Notes: generated by a model not told the origin, from the letters alone. A DNA stretch of 36,858 nt from CBDUQI01 sp965369325 (GCA_965369325.1 CBDUQI010000034.1:1-36858), one strand, 5' to 3'. Numbered from the stretch's first letter, positions 16,407 through 24,969 are shown. A program made the numbers and translations.

Positions 16407-18740
16407 GTGAGAACATCGATACCAACCATCATCAGCGCAGCGCTGCTCGCGTGCGCGATAGTGCCGGCGGCCTACGCCAGTGACGATTCCGGACCCACAC
16501 TGAATCTGGGCAACACGATATGCCAAGGCGATGAACAGGCAATGGTGAATGGGCTGTTGTGCCGTGCAGGCGGCGACACTGATGCAGATGGCGTTGGGGA
16601 TGCAAGCGATAATTGCCGCGATATCTCAAATCCCGCCCAACAGGATGGCGATGCCGATGGCTTCGGCAACCTGTGTGATGGTGATTTGAACAATGACTGC
16701 ATGGTCGACTTTTCTGACCTTGCTCAGATGAAGGCGGTGTTTTTCACCAACGATGCGGTCGCGGATTTAAACGCCGATGGCGATGTTAATTTTGTTGATT
16801 TCGGGTTGTTGAAGACGCTGCTTTTTTTACCGCCAGGCCCGAGCGGTCTGGTGAGCGAATGCGTTGCGCTTGCACCGCCGTTGTTTGAAGAGATGTCCGA
16901 TGCGCTGCCTGCGCAGTACTCAGGTCCAAGCTTTGGTGCCTCCTGGGGAGACGTCAACGCCGACGGCTGGCCGGACATTTGGTTCGGCAACCATTCGGCC
17001 GGCGTGCCTCAGCTGTACCTGAACGACACTGAGGGAGGGTTCACCGACGAGATTGGCCGCGTCACAAATCTGGCGAACTTCCAGAGCGCCGATCTGCACG
17101 GTGCCGCCTGGGCGGACTTTGATGCGGACGGGGATGAGGATTTGCTAGTGATGGTGGGCGCGCAAAGCGGCTCGGGCCAGAGTGGCAATGTGTTGTTGGT
17201 CAATGAGCAAGGCCTCACGCTGACAAACGACGCGCCACTGCTGGGCCTGGATTACGCGTTTGGCCGCGGTCGAATGCCACTGTGGCTGGACCCCAATGGC
17301 GATGGCGATATGGATGTGCTGCTGGCCAACTGGCCGCGCGCAGACGATCAGGCACCCACCACGCTAATGACACAACTGGCCGGCACGTTTCAAGATGATG
17401 GGCCAGCATTGGGGTTGGTGACCGACCAGGACAATAATATGGCCCAACTCATCTATAGCGAGGCGTTTGCCGGGCCCGTATTGATGATCCACGGTTTACC
17501 TGGATTTCCGGATCGTGTGTATGATTTTGATGTCCAACCTTGGACCGATCTTACCGCCTTGTTCGGACTGGATAGCAATACGGAAGTGCGCGAAGTGGCG
17601 GTCGGGGATGTGGACGGAGATTTGCGCGCAGATGTGATCGGATTACGCTCATCGTTTGCATCGTTTGCAGAGATGGCGGATTCGCGCAGCGTATGGGGCC
17701 GCCTGGCCGCCAATGGCGGGGAGATTGGGCTAAGATTTCGCCCGCAAGGGGATGTTGAGTTCATCTTTGGCCCGACTAACCGGATTGACCCAGATCAGAT
17801 ATTCATAGGTGCGTCGGGCATGCCGGCGACCTCGCTGAGCTTCACCCTGGCAGCGGATGATCCTGCGGTGCTCGGCATTGCGCCGCACGGCCCGAACGAG
17901 CCAGGGGTGTTTGTCGGTATCGATGAGATCACCGGTGAGTGGGTGCTAATTGAGTCCGTCGGCCCCACACACAATCTGAAAATCATCGCCGAGCAGTCCA
18001 TCACCGATCTCGTCCTTGAGGGCTTCACCAGCTCCAACGGCGAGCGCAGCGACATACTTTATCTGCAAAGCGATACTCAGTTTGACGAGGCGAGCGCACA
18101 GGCCGGACTGGATATGCCAAGTGCTTGTGAGTCTGTGGCGGCGGCTGATTTTGACAATGACGCGGATCTGGATCTGTATCTGGTTTGTCGCGGCCAGGCG
18201 TTCAACCTGCCAAATTTGCTGTATGAAAACCTTGGCGCGGGTAGCTTCCAGTTACGCATGGGGCACGGCGCAGAGGGCAGCCAGATTGGCCGCGGCGATG
18301 TCGTTGCAATCGCCGATTACGATCGCGATGGTTTTCTGGACCTTGCGTTGACCAATGGCCGCGGGGAATCACCGTTTAACGATGGTCCCAACCAGTTGTT
18401 CCGCAACGTAGGCAATTCCAACCACTGGCTGCAGATTGATCTGATTGGCACGGTGTCTAATATCCATGGTGTCGGCGCGCGGGTGACGCTGGATGCCGAT
18501 GGCGTGGTGCAGGTGCGTGACCAGGGTGGCGGCGTCCGGCGTGGGACTCAGGATCATCAGCGATTGCATTTCGGTCTAGGTGAGGCCAGCACTATCCAAG
18601 TGCTGAGCATCGCGTGGCCTAGCGGTATTGTGCAAACGCTTAACAATGTCGCCGCCGATCAGATCATGCAGATAGTCGAACCTGCCCCGGTGGCAGCGGG
18701 CATACCCGTTAACACAAATGGGCTGAGCCTGCGCAGATAA
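16407..18740 (+). CDS. Secreted TSP3/dockerin-like/FG-GAP/ASPIC-UnbV protein
   Basis: A 777-residue exported protein, starting at GTG 16407 after AGGGGAT. The frame is also open from ATG 16284, but the GTG yields a clean signal peptide (VRTSIPTIISAALLACAIVP, then AYAS). A thrombospondin type-3 repeat follows (DTDADGVGDASDNC, QDGDADGFGNLCD). Then comes a pair of dockerin-type calcium loops (DLNNDCMVDFSDLAQMK, DLNADGDVNFVDFGLL). A region of FG-GAP/VCBS motifs comes next (WGDVNADGWPDIWFGN, WADFDADGDEDLLV, VGDVDGDLRADVIGL, ADFDNDADLDLYLV, ADYDRDGFLDLALTNG). The C-terminal ASPIC/UnbV module contains HFGLGEASTIQVLSIAWPSG. This is a calcium-stabilised extracellular or surface protein of unknown role. 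Confidence 0.88.
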   Translation: MRTSIPTIISAALLACAIVPAAYASDDSGPTLNLGNTICQGDEQAMVNGLLCRAGGDTDADGVGDASDNCRDISNPAQQDGDADGFGNLCDGDLNNDCMVDFSDLAQMKAVFFTNDAVADLNADGDVNFVDFGLLKTLLFLPPGPSGLVSECVALAPPLFEEMSDALPAQYSGPSFGASWGDVNADGWPDIWFGNHSAGVPQLYLNDTEGGFTDEIGRVTNLANFQSADLHGAAWADFDADGDEDLLVMVGAQSGSGQSGNVLLVNEQGLTLTNDAPLLGLDYAFGRGRMPLWLDPNGDGDMDVLLANWPRADDQAPTTLMTQLAGTFQDDGPALGLVTDQDNNMAQLIYSEAFAGPVLMIHGLPGFPDRVYDFDVQPWTDLTALFGLDSNTEVREVAVGDVDGDLRADVIGLRSSFASFAEMADSRSVWGRLAANGGEIGLRFRPQGDVEFIFGPTNRIDPDQIFIGASGMPATSLSFTLAADDPAVLGIAPHGPNEPGVFVGIDEITGEWVLIESVGPTHNLKIIAEQSITDLVLEGFTSSNGERSDILYLQSDTQFDEASAQAGLDMPSACESVAAADFDNDADLDLYLVCRGQAFNLPNLLYENLGAGSFQLRMGHGAEGSQIGRGDVVAIADYDRDGFLDLALTNGRGESPFNDGPNQLFRNVGNSNHWLQIDLIGTVSNIHGVGARVTLDADGVVQVRDQGGGVRRGTQDHQRLHFGLGEASTIQVLSIAWPSGIVQTLNNVAADQIMQIVEPAPVAAGIPVNTNGLSLRR

Positions 18741-18750
18741 CCGCGAGCGC

Positions 18751-19191
18751 CTATCGCGCCAGATCATCGAGCAGCTTAATCAGCCGCTCGCTTTGCGCCG
18801 CGACCTTGGGCGAGCGTTCCAGCGCAGCGATCATGCTGTCATTCACGACGCCGTTGGCGTCGTTCAGCAATTCTCGTCCCGCCACGGTTAGCGCCGCGAT
18901 GGCCAGACGCGCATCGCGCTTACTTTTAACGGTGGAAACCATCCCGAGCTTTTCCATCGGCCGCAGGGCCCGGGTGACACCCGATGCGGTGAGCCCAACC
19001 GCTTGGGCCAGATCGACGCGGCTGGCCTGCGCGCCAGGGGCGTCAGCCAGTGCTCGCAGCAGGCGGTACTCCGCCAGGCTGATACCGCGTATGGCGCCCA
19101 GGGCGCTGTCCAGCCGGCGCTCAAGACGATTCCATGCAGTCGCAAATGCGAGCAGTAGCGACTGTTCAGTTGTAGCAGTATTTGTATCCAT
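18751..19191 (-). CDS. MarR-family transcriptional regulator
   Basis: A 146-residue winged-helix protein with MarR pattern. The helical N-terminus (AFATAWNRLERRLDSALGAI) leads to the core (LAEYRLLRALADAP), the recognition helix (QAVGLTASGVTRALRPME) and the wing with KRDARLAIAALTVAG. It lies downstream of an MFS transporter on the same strand, and a perfect palindrome sits just before its start. It probably represses itself and possibly the transporter in response to a small aromatic or toxic molecule. The ligand is unknown. The start is ATG at 19191. Confidence 0.9.
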   Translation of the reverse strand: MDTNTATTEQSLLLAFATAWNRLERRLDSALGAIRGISLAEYRLLRALADAPGAQASRVDLAQAVGLTASGVTRALRPMEKLGMVSTVKSKRDARLAIAALTVAGRELLNDANGVVNDSMIAALERSPKVAAQSERLIKLLDDLAR

Positions 19192-19210
19192 GCGCGAAGC
19201 ATAACAGATA

Positions 19211-19224
19211 CATGATTAATCATG
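19211..19224. promoter_or_regulatory. Palindrome, candidate MarR operator
   Basis: Perfect 14-base palindrome CATGATTAATCATG, about 19 bases upstream of the MarR-type start and just after the MFS stop. AT-rich dyads of this kind are typical MarR operators. Binding by this protein is inferred from position and symmetry. Confidence 0.55.
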
Positions 19225-19236
19225 CAATAGTCATAT

Positions 19237-20478
19237 TTATGAGTCAGCAGCGAGATCCATTCCGGAGGGTCGGTTGGGAAGGAACAATGCGGCGGTGGCC
19301 GCAATCGCGAGCAATGGGCAGATCACCAGCGTGAAGCCGGTTTGCCAGCCCACAGCGCTCACGACCATCGGTACCAGCAGTGGGAACACCGCGAAGCCCA
19401 GGCTCAGCGGCGCCGAAGCGCATATGGACAACGCGCTGGCGCGCACTTCCTGCGGGAATATTTCAGCGATCAGCACGGGCAACACCGCCAGCGATCCATA
19501 AAACAGCGCGGCGGTCAGCGCGTACCAGAAGGTGTCTTCAAGGCGGCTGTCGGGCAGCCACATCAGGCCGGCCAACGCCAGCGTGCCGCCGAGCGCCCAC
19601 AGCACAAACACGGTGCGGCGGGGTAGAAGGTACTCGCCGACGATCGCCGCCAGCAGGTAACCGATGATGCCAATGCCATTGGAAAGACCGACCAGATCGG
19701 CCGCTTCGGATTGGGTATATCCGCGCACCTCGGCAAAAAATGTTGGGAAGAAAAACGCGGAGCCGGCATAGGCACCGCCGAAAGCAAAATAGGTGAGAAT
19801 ACTGGCCAACGAGTTCCTTCGGTGTCGTGCGCCGAACAGGATGCGCAGATTGCCACGGTGCTGTTGCGCGACCGGCGTCGCTTGCACGTCGGGTGCATCA
19901 CGCAGCATCCAATAGAACAGTCCGGCGATCGGGACCACCGCAAAGGCGGCGAAACACATGGCACGCCATCCGTGACTGTCCAACAGCGGTACCGCGAACA
20001 TCGATGCCAGAAACCAGCCCAACGGATATCCGCACTGCAGGACACCCATGGCCAGTCCGCGCGTGCGTGGTGCCACATTCTCCGCCACATAGGCATTGGT
20101 AATGGGGGACAAACCGGAGCTGAAGCCGAAACCAAAGGCTCGGAACAGCGTTAGCATCACCACGCCGCCAGCGAATCCCTGCAGGCCGACCAGCAACGCC
20201 GACACCGCCAGATACAAACTGAGCATCGGGCCGCGCCCAAAGCGATCGGCCGCGGTGCCGGCAAACAGCAGCAGGACGGAGGCAATCACGAAGGAGATGG
20301 TGAGGATCACGCCCACCGCCTCTAGCGGTAGATCAAATTCCTCAAGGATCCCTGGGATCGCATAGCCAAAGAACGCCTGATCCATATTGGTCAGGGTCCA
20401 GGCGACAAAGCTGATGATCAGTACATTGGTATTCGTAAGCGGGTGGGTCAGATCGGGCCGGATTGTAGGTTGCTGCAT
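19237..20478 (-). CDS. MFS transporter
   Basis: A 413-residue, mostly hydrophobic protein with about 12 membrane spans. It has the MFS loop 2-3 signature (ADRFGRGPM), SSGLSPITNAYVAENVAPRTRG in the loop 4-5 region, and WRAMCFAAFAVVPIAG. It resembles proton-coupled organic-anion or drug transporters of the inner membrane, but the substrate is not evident. The MarR gene follows in the same direction 45 bases later. The ATG start at 20478 has no strong Shine-Dalgarno. It is divergent from an ECF sigma gene. Confidence 0.9.
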   Translation of the reverse strand: MQQPTIRPDLTHPLTNTNVLIISFVAWTLTNMDQAFFGYAIPGILEEFDLPLEAVGVILTISFVIASVLLLFAGTAADRFGRGPMLSLYLAVSALLVGLQGFAGGVVMLTLFRAFGFGFSSGLSPITNAYVAENVAPRTRGLAMGVLQCGYPLGWFLASMFAVPLLDSHGWRAMCFAAFAVVPIAGLFYWMLRDAPDVQATPVAQQHRGNLRILFGARHRRNSLASILTYFAFGGAYAGSAFFFPTFFAEVRGYTQSEAADLVGLSNGIGIIGYLLAAIVGEYLLPRRTVFVLWALGGTLALAGLMWLPDSRLEDTFWYALTAALFYGSLAVLPVLIAEIFPQEVRASALSICASAPLSLGFAVFPLLVPMVVSAVGWQTGFTLVICPLLAIAATAALFLPNRPSGMDLAADS

Positions 20479-20507
20479 AGTGCGAGTACATCTTTATTGT
20501 TGTGTGT

Positions 20508-20519
20508 GGCTGGCCAGCC
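20508..20519. promoter_or_regulatory. Palindrome in the MFS/sigma divergent region
   Basis: Perfect palindrome GGCTGGCCAGCC, 30 bases upstream of the MFS start. It is nested in a larger imperfect dyad (GTGTGGC at 20504-20510 and GCCACAC at 20537-20543). It may be an operator for either gene. No regulator is assigned. Confidence 0.35.
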
Positions 20520-20557
20520 GGCCGCAGCTTCCGCACGCCACACGCGGGTGCTATGTT

Positions 20558-20606
20558 AATTGGCGAGTGATCGCTACCCGCCGAGCCGATCACCGGCTAA
20601 CCAATT
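20558..20606 (+). promoter_or_regulatory. Extended dyad in the sigma-factor leader
   Basis: Nested inverted repeats: outer arms AATTGG (20558-20563) and CCAATT (20601-20606), inner arms GTGATCG (20567-20573) and CGATCAC (20587-20593). It ends 20-25 bases before the sigma start codon. It could be an operator or an mRNA hairpin affecting translation. Its role is unproven. Confidence 0.4.
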
Positions 20607-20631
20607 CGCCGCCCACCGCATCCAAATGTGT

Positions 20632-21159
20632 ATGACGAGTCAGAAGTTACCCGCAGCCCCTGACCGAGCGGCGTTCGATGAAGCCATCGGGCGCAGTGCC
20701 CCGGTGTGGTATTCGGCCTGTTTGCGAATTACCGGGGAGCCCAGTCTAGCGGAAGATGCCGTGCAGGACGCGCTGCTCAATGCCTGGGGTAAGCGCGATC
20801 AGTTCAAAGCGGACGCCCGGCTTGATACTTGGATACATCGCATCGCGGTGAACAGCGCGCTTGGCCTGCTGCGGCGAGCACGGCTGCGTGTCTGGAGTCC
20901 GCTGGATGAGCGCCTGCCCGATCAGGACCCAGGCCCAGCTCAGCAGTGCGCTGAGGGTCATCTTGCGCGCGAACTGGATGTTGCATTGGAGGCGTTAAGT
21001 GAAATGGAGCGGGTGTGTTTTACGCTTAAGCACCTGGAGCAGTATCGCCTGAAGGAAATTGCCGAACGCCTGCAGACGGAAGTCGGCCCGGTCAAGCAAG
21101 CGTTGTTTCGCGCGCTGGGCAAGCTGCGCATCAACATGACGGTGGTGAAAGACACATGA
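20632..21159 (+). CDS. ECF-type RNA polymerase sigma factor
   Basis: A sigma factor of about 175 residues from the ATG at 20632. An ATG at 20626 and a TTG at 20560 are in the same frame, but the latter would start inside a dyad and add unrelated sequence. Region 2 contains AEDAVQDALLNAWGKRDQF, then DTWIHRIAVNSALGLLRR. Region 4 contains LSEMERVCFTLKHLEQYRL, then KEIAERLQTEVGPVKQAL. The following gene overlaps by ATGA and encodes a single-span membrane protein that would act as the anti-sigma factor. Target promoters are unknown. The operon continues with two HEAT-repeat proteins. Confidence 0.9.
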   Translation: MTSQKLPAAPDRAAFDEAIGRSAPVWYSACLRITGEPSLAEDAVQDALLNAWGKRDQFKADARLDTWIHRIAVNSALGLLRRARLRVWSPLDERLPDQDPGPAQQCAEGHLARELDVALEALSEMERVCFTLKHLEQYRLKEIAERLQTEVGPVKQALFRALGKLRINMTVVKDT

Positions 21160-21941
21160 TCGATGATCAAACGCTGATTTTGTACTACTACAAGGATGGG
21201 CTGGGGGACGCACAGCGCCAGCACATCGAACAAGCATTGGCCGGCGATGCGGAATTGGCGCAACGCTACGCCCGCCTGAGCCAGGCACTGGATCGGTTGA
21301 CGCAAACGCACATGTCGCTGCAGCAGCCGTCTTCGGAGGCAATGGCGCGGTGGCGTGGAGCGATGGATGGCGTCGCCGGTGCCGCGCAGCGCGCGCCAGG
21401 ATCACACGCCTCATCCGCAGTATGGAAGCCGTGGCTCGCCGCCGCTGCAATACTGGTGATGGGAGTGGGGATTGGCCTGCATCTGGCGGGAGATGCCGGA
21501 CCATCCGCAGGTTCGCCGACCGTGGCAGGCAATGCGACCGTGCTCCCGCCGCAAAACGCATCACCTGCCCCGGGGCCGACGTCGCCAGGCGTCGTCGCAA
21601 GGGGGCTGCCGCCGGCGCCGTTCACGCGTGGTTTGAGTATGCACTTGCAGGAGGTGCAGTTGCAGCTGGCCAGTTTGGGTACCGTCGATGAGCAGCAGCG
21701 CATCAATTTGCTTGAGGCAATCATGGTGCAGAACCGATTGTTCGCAAAGGCTGCCCAGCGTAGCGGCAATCCAGAGCTGGCGCGTGTACTGCGTGCCTTC
21801 GAGCAAGTATTGGGCGGCATGATCTCAGCCGATGCGAAGGCCAGCGTGATAGACAGCGAGCGCGATCGCTTGCTGTTTGAGATGGCTGCCACGCTAACCA
21901 AATTGTCACAGCCGACGTCAGAAGTGCCGTACGAGTTGTAA
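21156..21941 (+). CDS. Single-pass membrane protein, probable anti-sigma factor
   Basis: A 261-residue protein overlapping the sigma gene by four bases (ATGA). The N-terminal part (1-80) is cytoplasmic and helical, with DAELAQRYARLSQALDRL like anti-sigma domains, but no HxxxCxxC zinc motif is seen. One span lies at about 93-111 (WLAAAAILVMGVGIGLHLA). A Pro/Ala/Ser-rich linker (115-150) and a helical periplasmic part follow (DEQQRINLLEAIMVQNRLF, LARVLRAFEQVLGGM). Position directly after an ECF sigma gene, plus the topology, supports an anti-sigma role. The sequence is not closely recognised, so this is partly inference. Confidence 0.78.
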   Translation: MIDDQTLILYYYKDGLGDAQRQHIEQALAGDAELAQRYARLSQALDRLTQTHMSLQQPSSEAMARWRGAMDGVAGAAQRAPGSHASSAVWKPWLAAAAILVMGVGIGLHLAGDAGPSAGSPTVAGNATVLPPQNASPAPGPTSPGVVARGLPPAPFTRGLSMHLQEVQLQLASLGTVDEQQRINLLEAIMVQNRLFAKAAQRSGNPELARVLRAFEQVLGGMISADAKASVIDSERDRLLFEMAATLTKLSQPTSEVPYEL

Positions 21942-21957
21942 ATCAGGACACATGATT

Positions 21958-22914
21958 ATGAATATTTCCCGCTCTTTGTTCTTGTTTGTTGGCTGCCTGG
22001 TGCTGTGTGCATGCTCACGGGCACAAACCGCGCAAAGTTTGCCTGATCTGCCGCTGGCGCAGTTGACAAATACTATCAGCAGCGATGATGTGCTGGCGGA
22101 CGACGATCTGAAAATCGCTGCGATCGAAGCCCTCATGTCGGCCCCGCCCGAGCGGGCGTTACCTCTGCTTGAGAAAGTCCTGTTGGGCAATGCGAGCGAC
22201 TCGGTCAAGTCGCGTGCGTTGTTTGTGCTCAGCCAAGTGGAGTTGCCGGGGGCGCAGGCACTGCTTGGCGAGTTTGCCAACCGTTCGGGCGGTGCGCTGC
22301 AACGCGATGCCATCCGCAGCATTGGTATCGGCGGCTCGGCCAGTGCGCTGGCACAACTGGCGCAGGTGTACCGCGATGGCGATAAGGAAGTGCGAGAAAG
22401 TGTATTGCAGGCCTATTTGATCGCCGATGATGCTGATGCCGTATTCCAACTGGCCGTCTCCGCGCAAGACGAGGACGAATTTGCTGACATCAGCCGAACG
22501 CTGGGCGCGATGGGAGCCTCCGCACACCTGCGGCGTTTGCGCGAAGAAGGGCGCTACGACAAAGGCCTGGCGCAGGCCTACGCGATTTCCGGCGATCTGC
22601 AAAGCCTGCAGCAAATGGCCATCCAGACGGACGATCCGGATCAACGTCTGGAGGCCATCCGCAATATTGGCGTGGTCGGCGGCGCAAAGGCCGGCGCCGT
22701 GCTGGAGGATGTGTATCGTCAGGCCACCGACAAAGCAACGCGCGAGGCGGCGTTGCAAGGCATGCTGATCTGCGATCATGACGACGGCGTGCTGGCGTTG
22801 TTCAACGCCAGCACCGATACGACGGAACGTCGCCAGTTGCTGCGGACCCTGGTGAACATGGACAGCGAGCATGCCTTCGCGGTGATTGATGCGGCGTTGG
22901 AGGACAACCAGTGA
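21958..22914 (+). CDS. HEAT-repeat lipoprotein
   Basis: A protein of about 318 residues. I prefer the ATG at 21958 (MNISRSLFLFVGCLVLCACS), nine bases after AGGA. An ATG at 21952 adds two residues. The lipobox is LCAC (Cys19). The mature part is built of roughly 30-residue helical repeats (for example AIEALMSAPPERALPLLEKV, RDAIRSIGIGGSASALAQLA, RLEAIRNIGVVGGAKAGAVL), in the style of HEAT or PBS-lyase repeats. Such scaffolds bind other proteins. It follows the sigma/anti-sigma pair by 16 bases and overlaps the next gene by four. It may sense or signal envelope stress to the membrane protein. This is inference. Confidence 0.85.
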   Translation: MNISRSLFLFVGCLVLCACSRAQTAQSLPDLPLAQLTNTISSDDVLADDDLKIAAIEALMSAPPERALPLLEKVLLGNASDSVKSRALFVLSQVELPGAQALLGEFANRSGGALQRDAIRSIGIGGSASALAQLAQVYRDGDKEVRESVLQAYLIADDADAVFQLAVSAQDEDEFADISRTLGAMGASAHLRRLREEGRYDKGLAQAYAISGDLQSLQQMAIQTDDPDQRLEAIRNIGVVGGAKAGAVLEDVYRQATDKATREAALQGMLICDHDDGVLALFNASTDTTERRQLLRTLVNMDSEHAFAVIDAALEDNQ

Positions 22915-23915
22915 GCTGGCGGCATGGGGCTGGCACCCGCGCGGCGAGGATAGGAAGCTTCCTGATCACCGTGCTGTGCATACCAGCCGCGAACAGCGCC
23001 GATCTGAATCTCAGCCGTGACGGCTGGCACACGTGGCGGGTGGACGCGGTAGATGAGGCGCCCCATTGGTGTTGTGCTGAGTGGTGCGACGGTCGGGTTC
23101 AGCCAAAGGTGTGCGATCTGGACGGGCGCAAGACCGGCTTCCATCACATGGAAACCGAGCTCTACGATCCGTCTGCTTTGCAGATACAACTTTACGTCTT
23201 GCGCGAGGAAGGCAAAGTGGTGCGACTGCAGGGGTACAGCACGAGCTGTGCGGTCACCAGCGCCAGCACCGTGATGGATCACGGCGACATTGATACGGAT
23301 ATCAGCCTCGACTGGCTTGAAGGGCAGCTTCGATCCTCTTCGCGTCGGTCCGACGAGACGCTGGCGGCGATTGCTATCCACGCAGGCACACGGGCGCAGC
23401 GCGTGCTGGAGCAGCAGGCCCGCGACGGGCACAGCCTGCGCTATCGCAAAGCCGCTATCTTCTGGATGGGGCAGGTGCGCGCGGCTCAAAGTGCCGAGCA
23501 GTTGATGGCGCTCATGTTTAACGACCCCAATGCGAAGATTCGCAAACACACGGCCTTTTCCGTGTCTCAAACCGAGCTGGCAGGGCGCGGGGCTGCACTT
23601 GCAAGGCTGGGTAAAACGGACGCCAGCGTTGATGTACGCGGGGAGGCGTGGCTCTGGCTGGCGCAGGCCAGAGTTGCCGATGCCCGTTTGGCGATCCTGG
23701 CAGCGCTTGATCGCGAGCAGAACCGTGATGTGCGCAACCAAGTGGTGTTCGCCCTGTCGCAATTGCCGGATGCTGAGGGTCTGCAGGCGTTAATCACCGT
23801 ATTGGAAAATCAGGCGCTGCCGGTTGAGGATCGCAAGCAAGCGTTGTTCTGGATGGCGCAGCACGATGATGACCGCGCCATTGACTATCTGGCAGCCTTA
23901 CTGAAGGACGGGTAG
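22911..23915 (+). CDS. Exported Cys-rich HEAT-repeat protein
   Basis: A 334-residue protein beginning at GTG 22911 that overlaps the preceding stop (GTGA). It has a signal-like segment to about residue 29 (GSFLITVLCIPAANSA). The N-terminal part (31-130) has a Cys cluster, HWCCAEWCDG (Cys54, 55, 59) and VCDLDGR (Cys68), then TSCAV, which could hold a metal or disulfides. The C-terminal half (about 145-330) has HEAT-like helical repeats (LRYRKAAIFWMGQVRAAQSA, DVRNQVVFALSQLPDAEGL, DRKQALFWMAQHDDDRAI). It ends the four-gene unit and converges on the LacI gene. The function is unknown. Confidence 0.82.
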   Translation: MSWRHGAGTRAARIGSFLITVLCIPAANSADLNLSRDGWHTWRVDAVDEAPHWCCAEWCDGRVQPKVCDLDGRKTGFHHMETELYDPSALQIQLYVLREEGKVVRLQGYSTSCAVTSASTVMDHGDIDTDISLDWLEGQLRSSSRRSDETLAAIAIHAGTRAQRVLEQQARDGHSLRYRKAAIFWMGQVRAAQSAEQLMALMFNDPNAKIRKHTAFSVSQTELAGRGAALARLGKTDASVDVRGEAWLWLAQARVADARLAILAALDREQNRDVRNQVVFALSQLPDAEGLQALITVLENQALPVEDRKQALFWMAQHDDDRAIDYLAALLKDG

Positions 23916-23945
23916 TCGCGTATCCTGGCCGCTGTGGGCGGAGGA

Positions 23946-24956
23946 TCAATCGCCCGGGCGCAGGCGCTGTGCCGACTCCCGGATGATCATCTGCGGACTG
24001 AACTTGGTCTGAATATCCGGGGTGTCGTGGTCGTAAACATTGCGCAGCACCCAACGGGCTGCCATGCGACCCATCTCGGCGACCGGGTAGTTTACGGTGG
24101 ACAGCTTTGGATAAAGATAGCGGGCGAGTGGTGCGTTGTCGAAACCCACAATGGAGATGTCTTGCGGGATGGACAGGCCGGCGGCTCGGACCGCGCCCAT
24201 TGCGCCAGCTGCCATCTCATCGTTAGCGCACACTATTGCGGAAAAAGTCTGGTTCGACTGCAGCAGCTTTGAGGCGGCGCGTTCGCCGCCTGGCTCCTGA
24301 TAATTTCCTTCGACCATCAGAGAGGGGCTAAAACTCAGCCCGTAGGCCTGTAACGCGCGCTTGTGCCCGGCCAGTCGCTCCTTCGCATCGTGCCAGCCCA
24401 GCGGACCGGAAATGTACGCGATCTCCCGATGGCCGATCTCGAGCAATGAGGTGGTCGCCGCGTAACCACCTTGCTCATTGTCTAGGCTGATGCACTGTCG
24501 TTCCAAACCAGGGACGACCCGATTGACGATGACGAAAGGTGTGTTGCTACTGGCGTTGTCCACAATGTACGCATCGGGCAGTGCCTCAACGTGAAGAATG
24601 AGTGCGTCGCAGTTGCGACCGGTCAAAAAGCGGATGCCTTCACGTTCTTTCTCAGCGTCGTTGTGCCCGGTAGCAAAGATGGTGAACTTGCCGGCGGCCC
24701 GCAGCTCTGCGTCGATGCCGCTCAGCATCGAGCCGAAGATGGCGCCGTAGATCTCAGAGACCAGTACCCCAACGCAATTCGAGCGGTTGGCGGCCAGCGA
24801 CTGAGCAAAGCTGTTGGGCTGATAGTCCAGGGCCTTCATAGCGTCAAGAACTTTATTGCGCGTATGTTCGCGTACGCCGCCGCTGTTGTTAATCACGCGC
24901 GAGACAGTGGCCAGCGACACGCCGGCCAGATCGGATACTTCGTAGATCGTTGCCAT
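23946..24956 (-). CDS. LacI-family transcriptional repressor
   Basis: A 336-residue regulator. The N-terminal helix-turn-helix reads IYEVSDLAGVSLATVSRVIN, followed by the hinge (YQPNSFAQSLAANRS) and a periplasmic-binding-protein-like effector domain (VGVLVSEIYGAIFGSMLSG, ICANDEMAAGAMGAVRAAG-like segment, SIVGFDNAPLARYLYP). Its full length is normal for the family. It is the last gene of a long minus-strand cluster, 13 bases after a halogenase. Two AAGCGCTT-type dyads near the divergent receptor/sugar-porter genes are its likely operators. The effector is probably a sugar or sugar derivative, not identifiable here. Confidence 0.93.
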   Translation of the reverse strand: MATIYEVSDLAGVSLATVSRVINNSGGVREHTRNKVLDAMKALDYQPNSFAQSLAANRSNCVGVLVSEIYGAIFGSMLSGIDAELRAAGKFTIFATGHNDAEKEREGIRFLTGRNCDALILHVEALPDAYIVDNASSNTPFVIVNRVVPGLERQCISLDNEQGGYAATTSLLEIGHREIAYISGPLGWHDAKERLAGHKRALQAYGLSFSPSLMVEGNYQEPGGERAASKLLQSNQTFSAIVCANDEMAAGAMGAVRAAGLSIPQDISIVGFDNAPLARYLYPKLSTVNYPVAEMGRMAARWVLRNVYDHDTPDIQTKFSPQMIIRESAQRLRPGD

Positions 24957-24969
24957 CGTTCAGGCCAGC

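Noticed and set aside
17652..17670. Small tandem repeat (ATCGTTTGC twice) in the FG-GAP gene
   Set aside because: Only two copies, in frame and coding for Ser-Phe-Ala repeats; not enough to call a repeat element.
22776..23762. Long reverse-strand open frame of 328 residues opposite the HEAT-repeat genes
   Set aside because: Opposite recognised repeats with signal peptides and stop/start overlaps; no recognisable domain in the antisense product.
22000..23900. Repeating pattern considered as a DNA repeat or CRISPR array
   Set aside because: The repetition is at protein level (HEAT-like helices); bases are not repeated with constant spacers.
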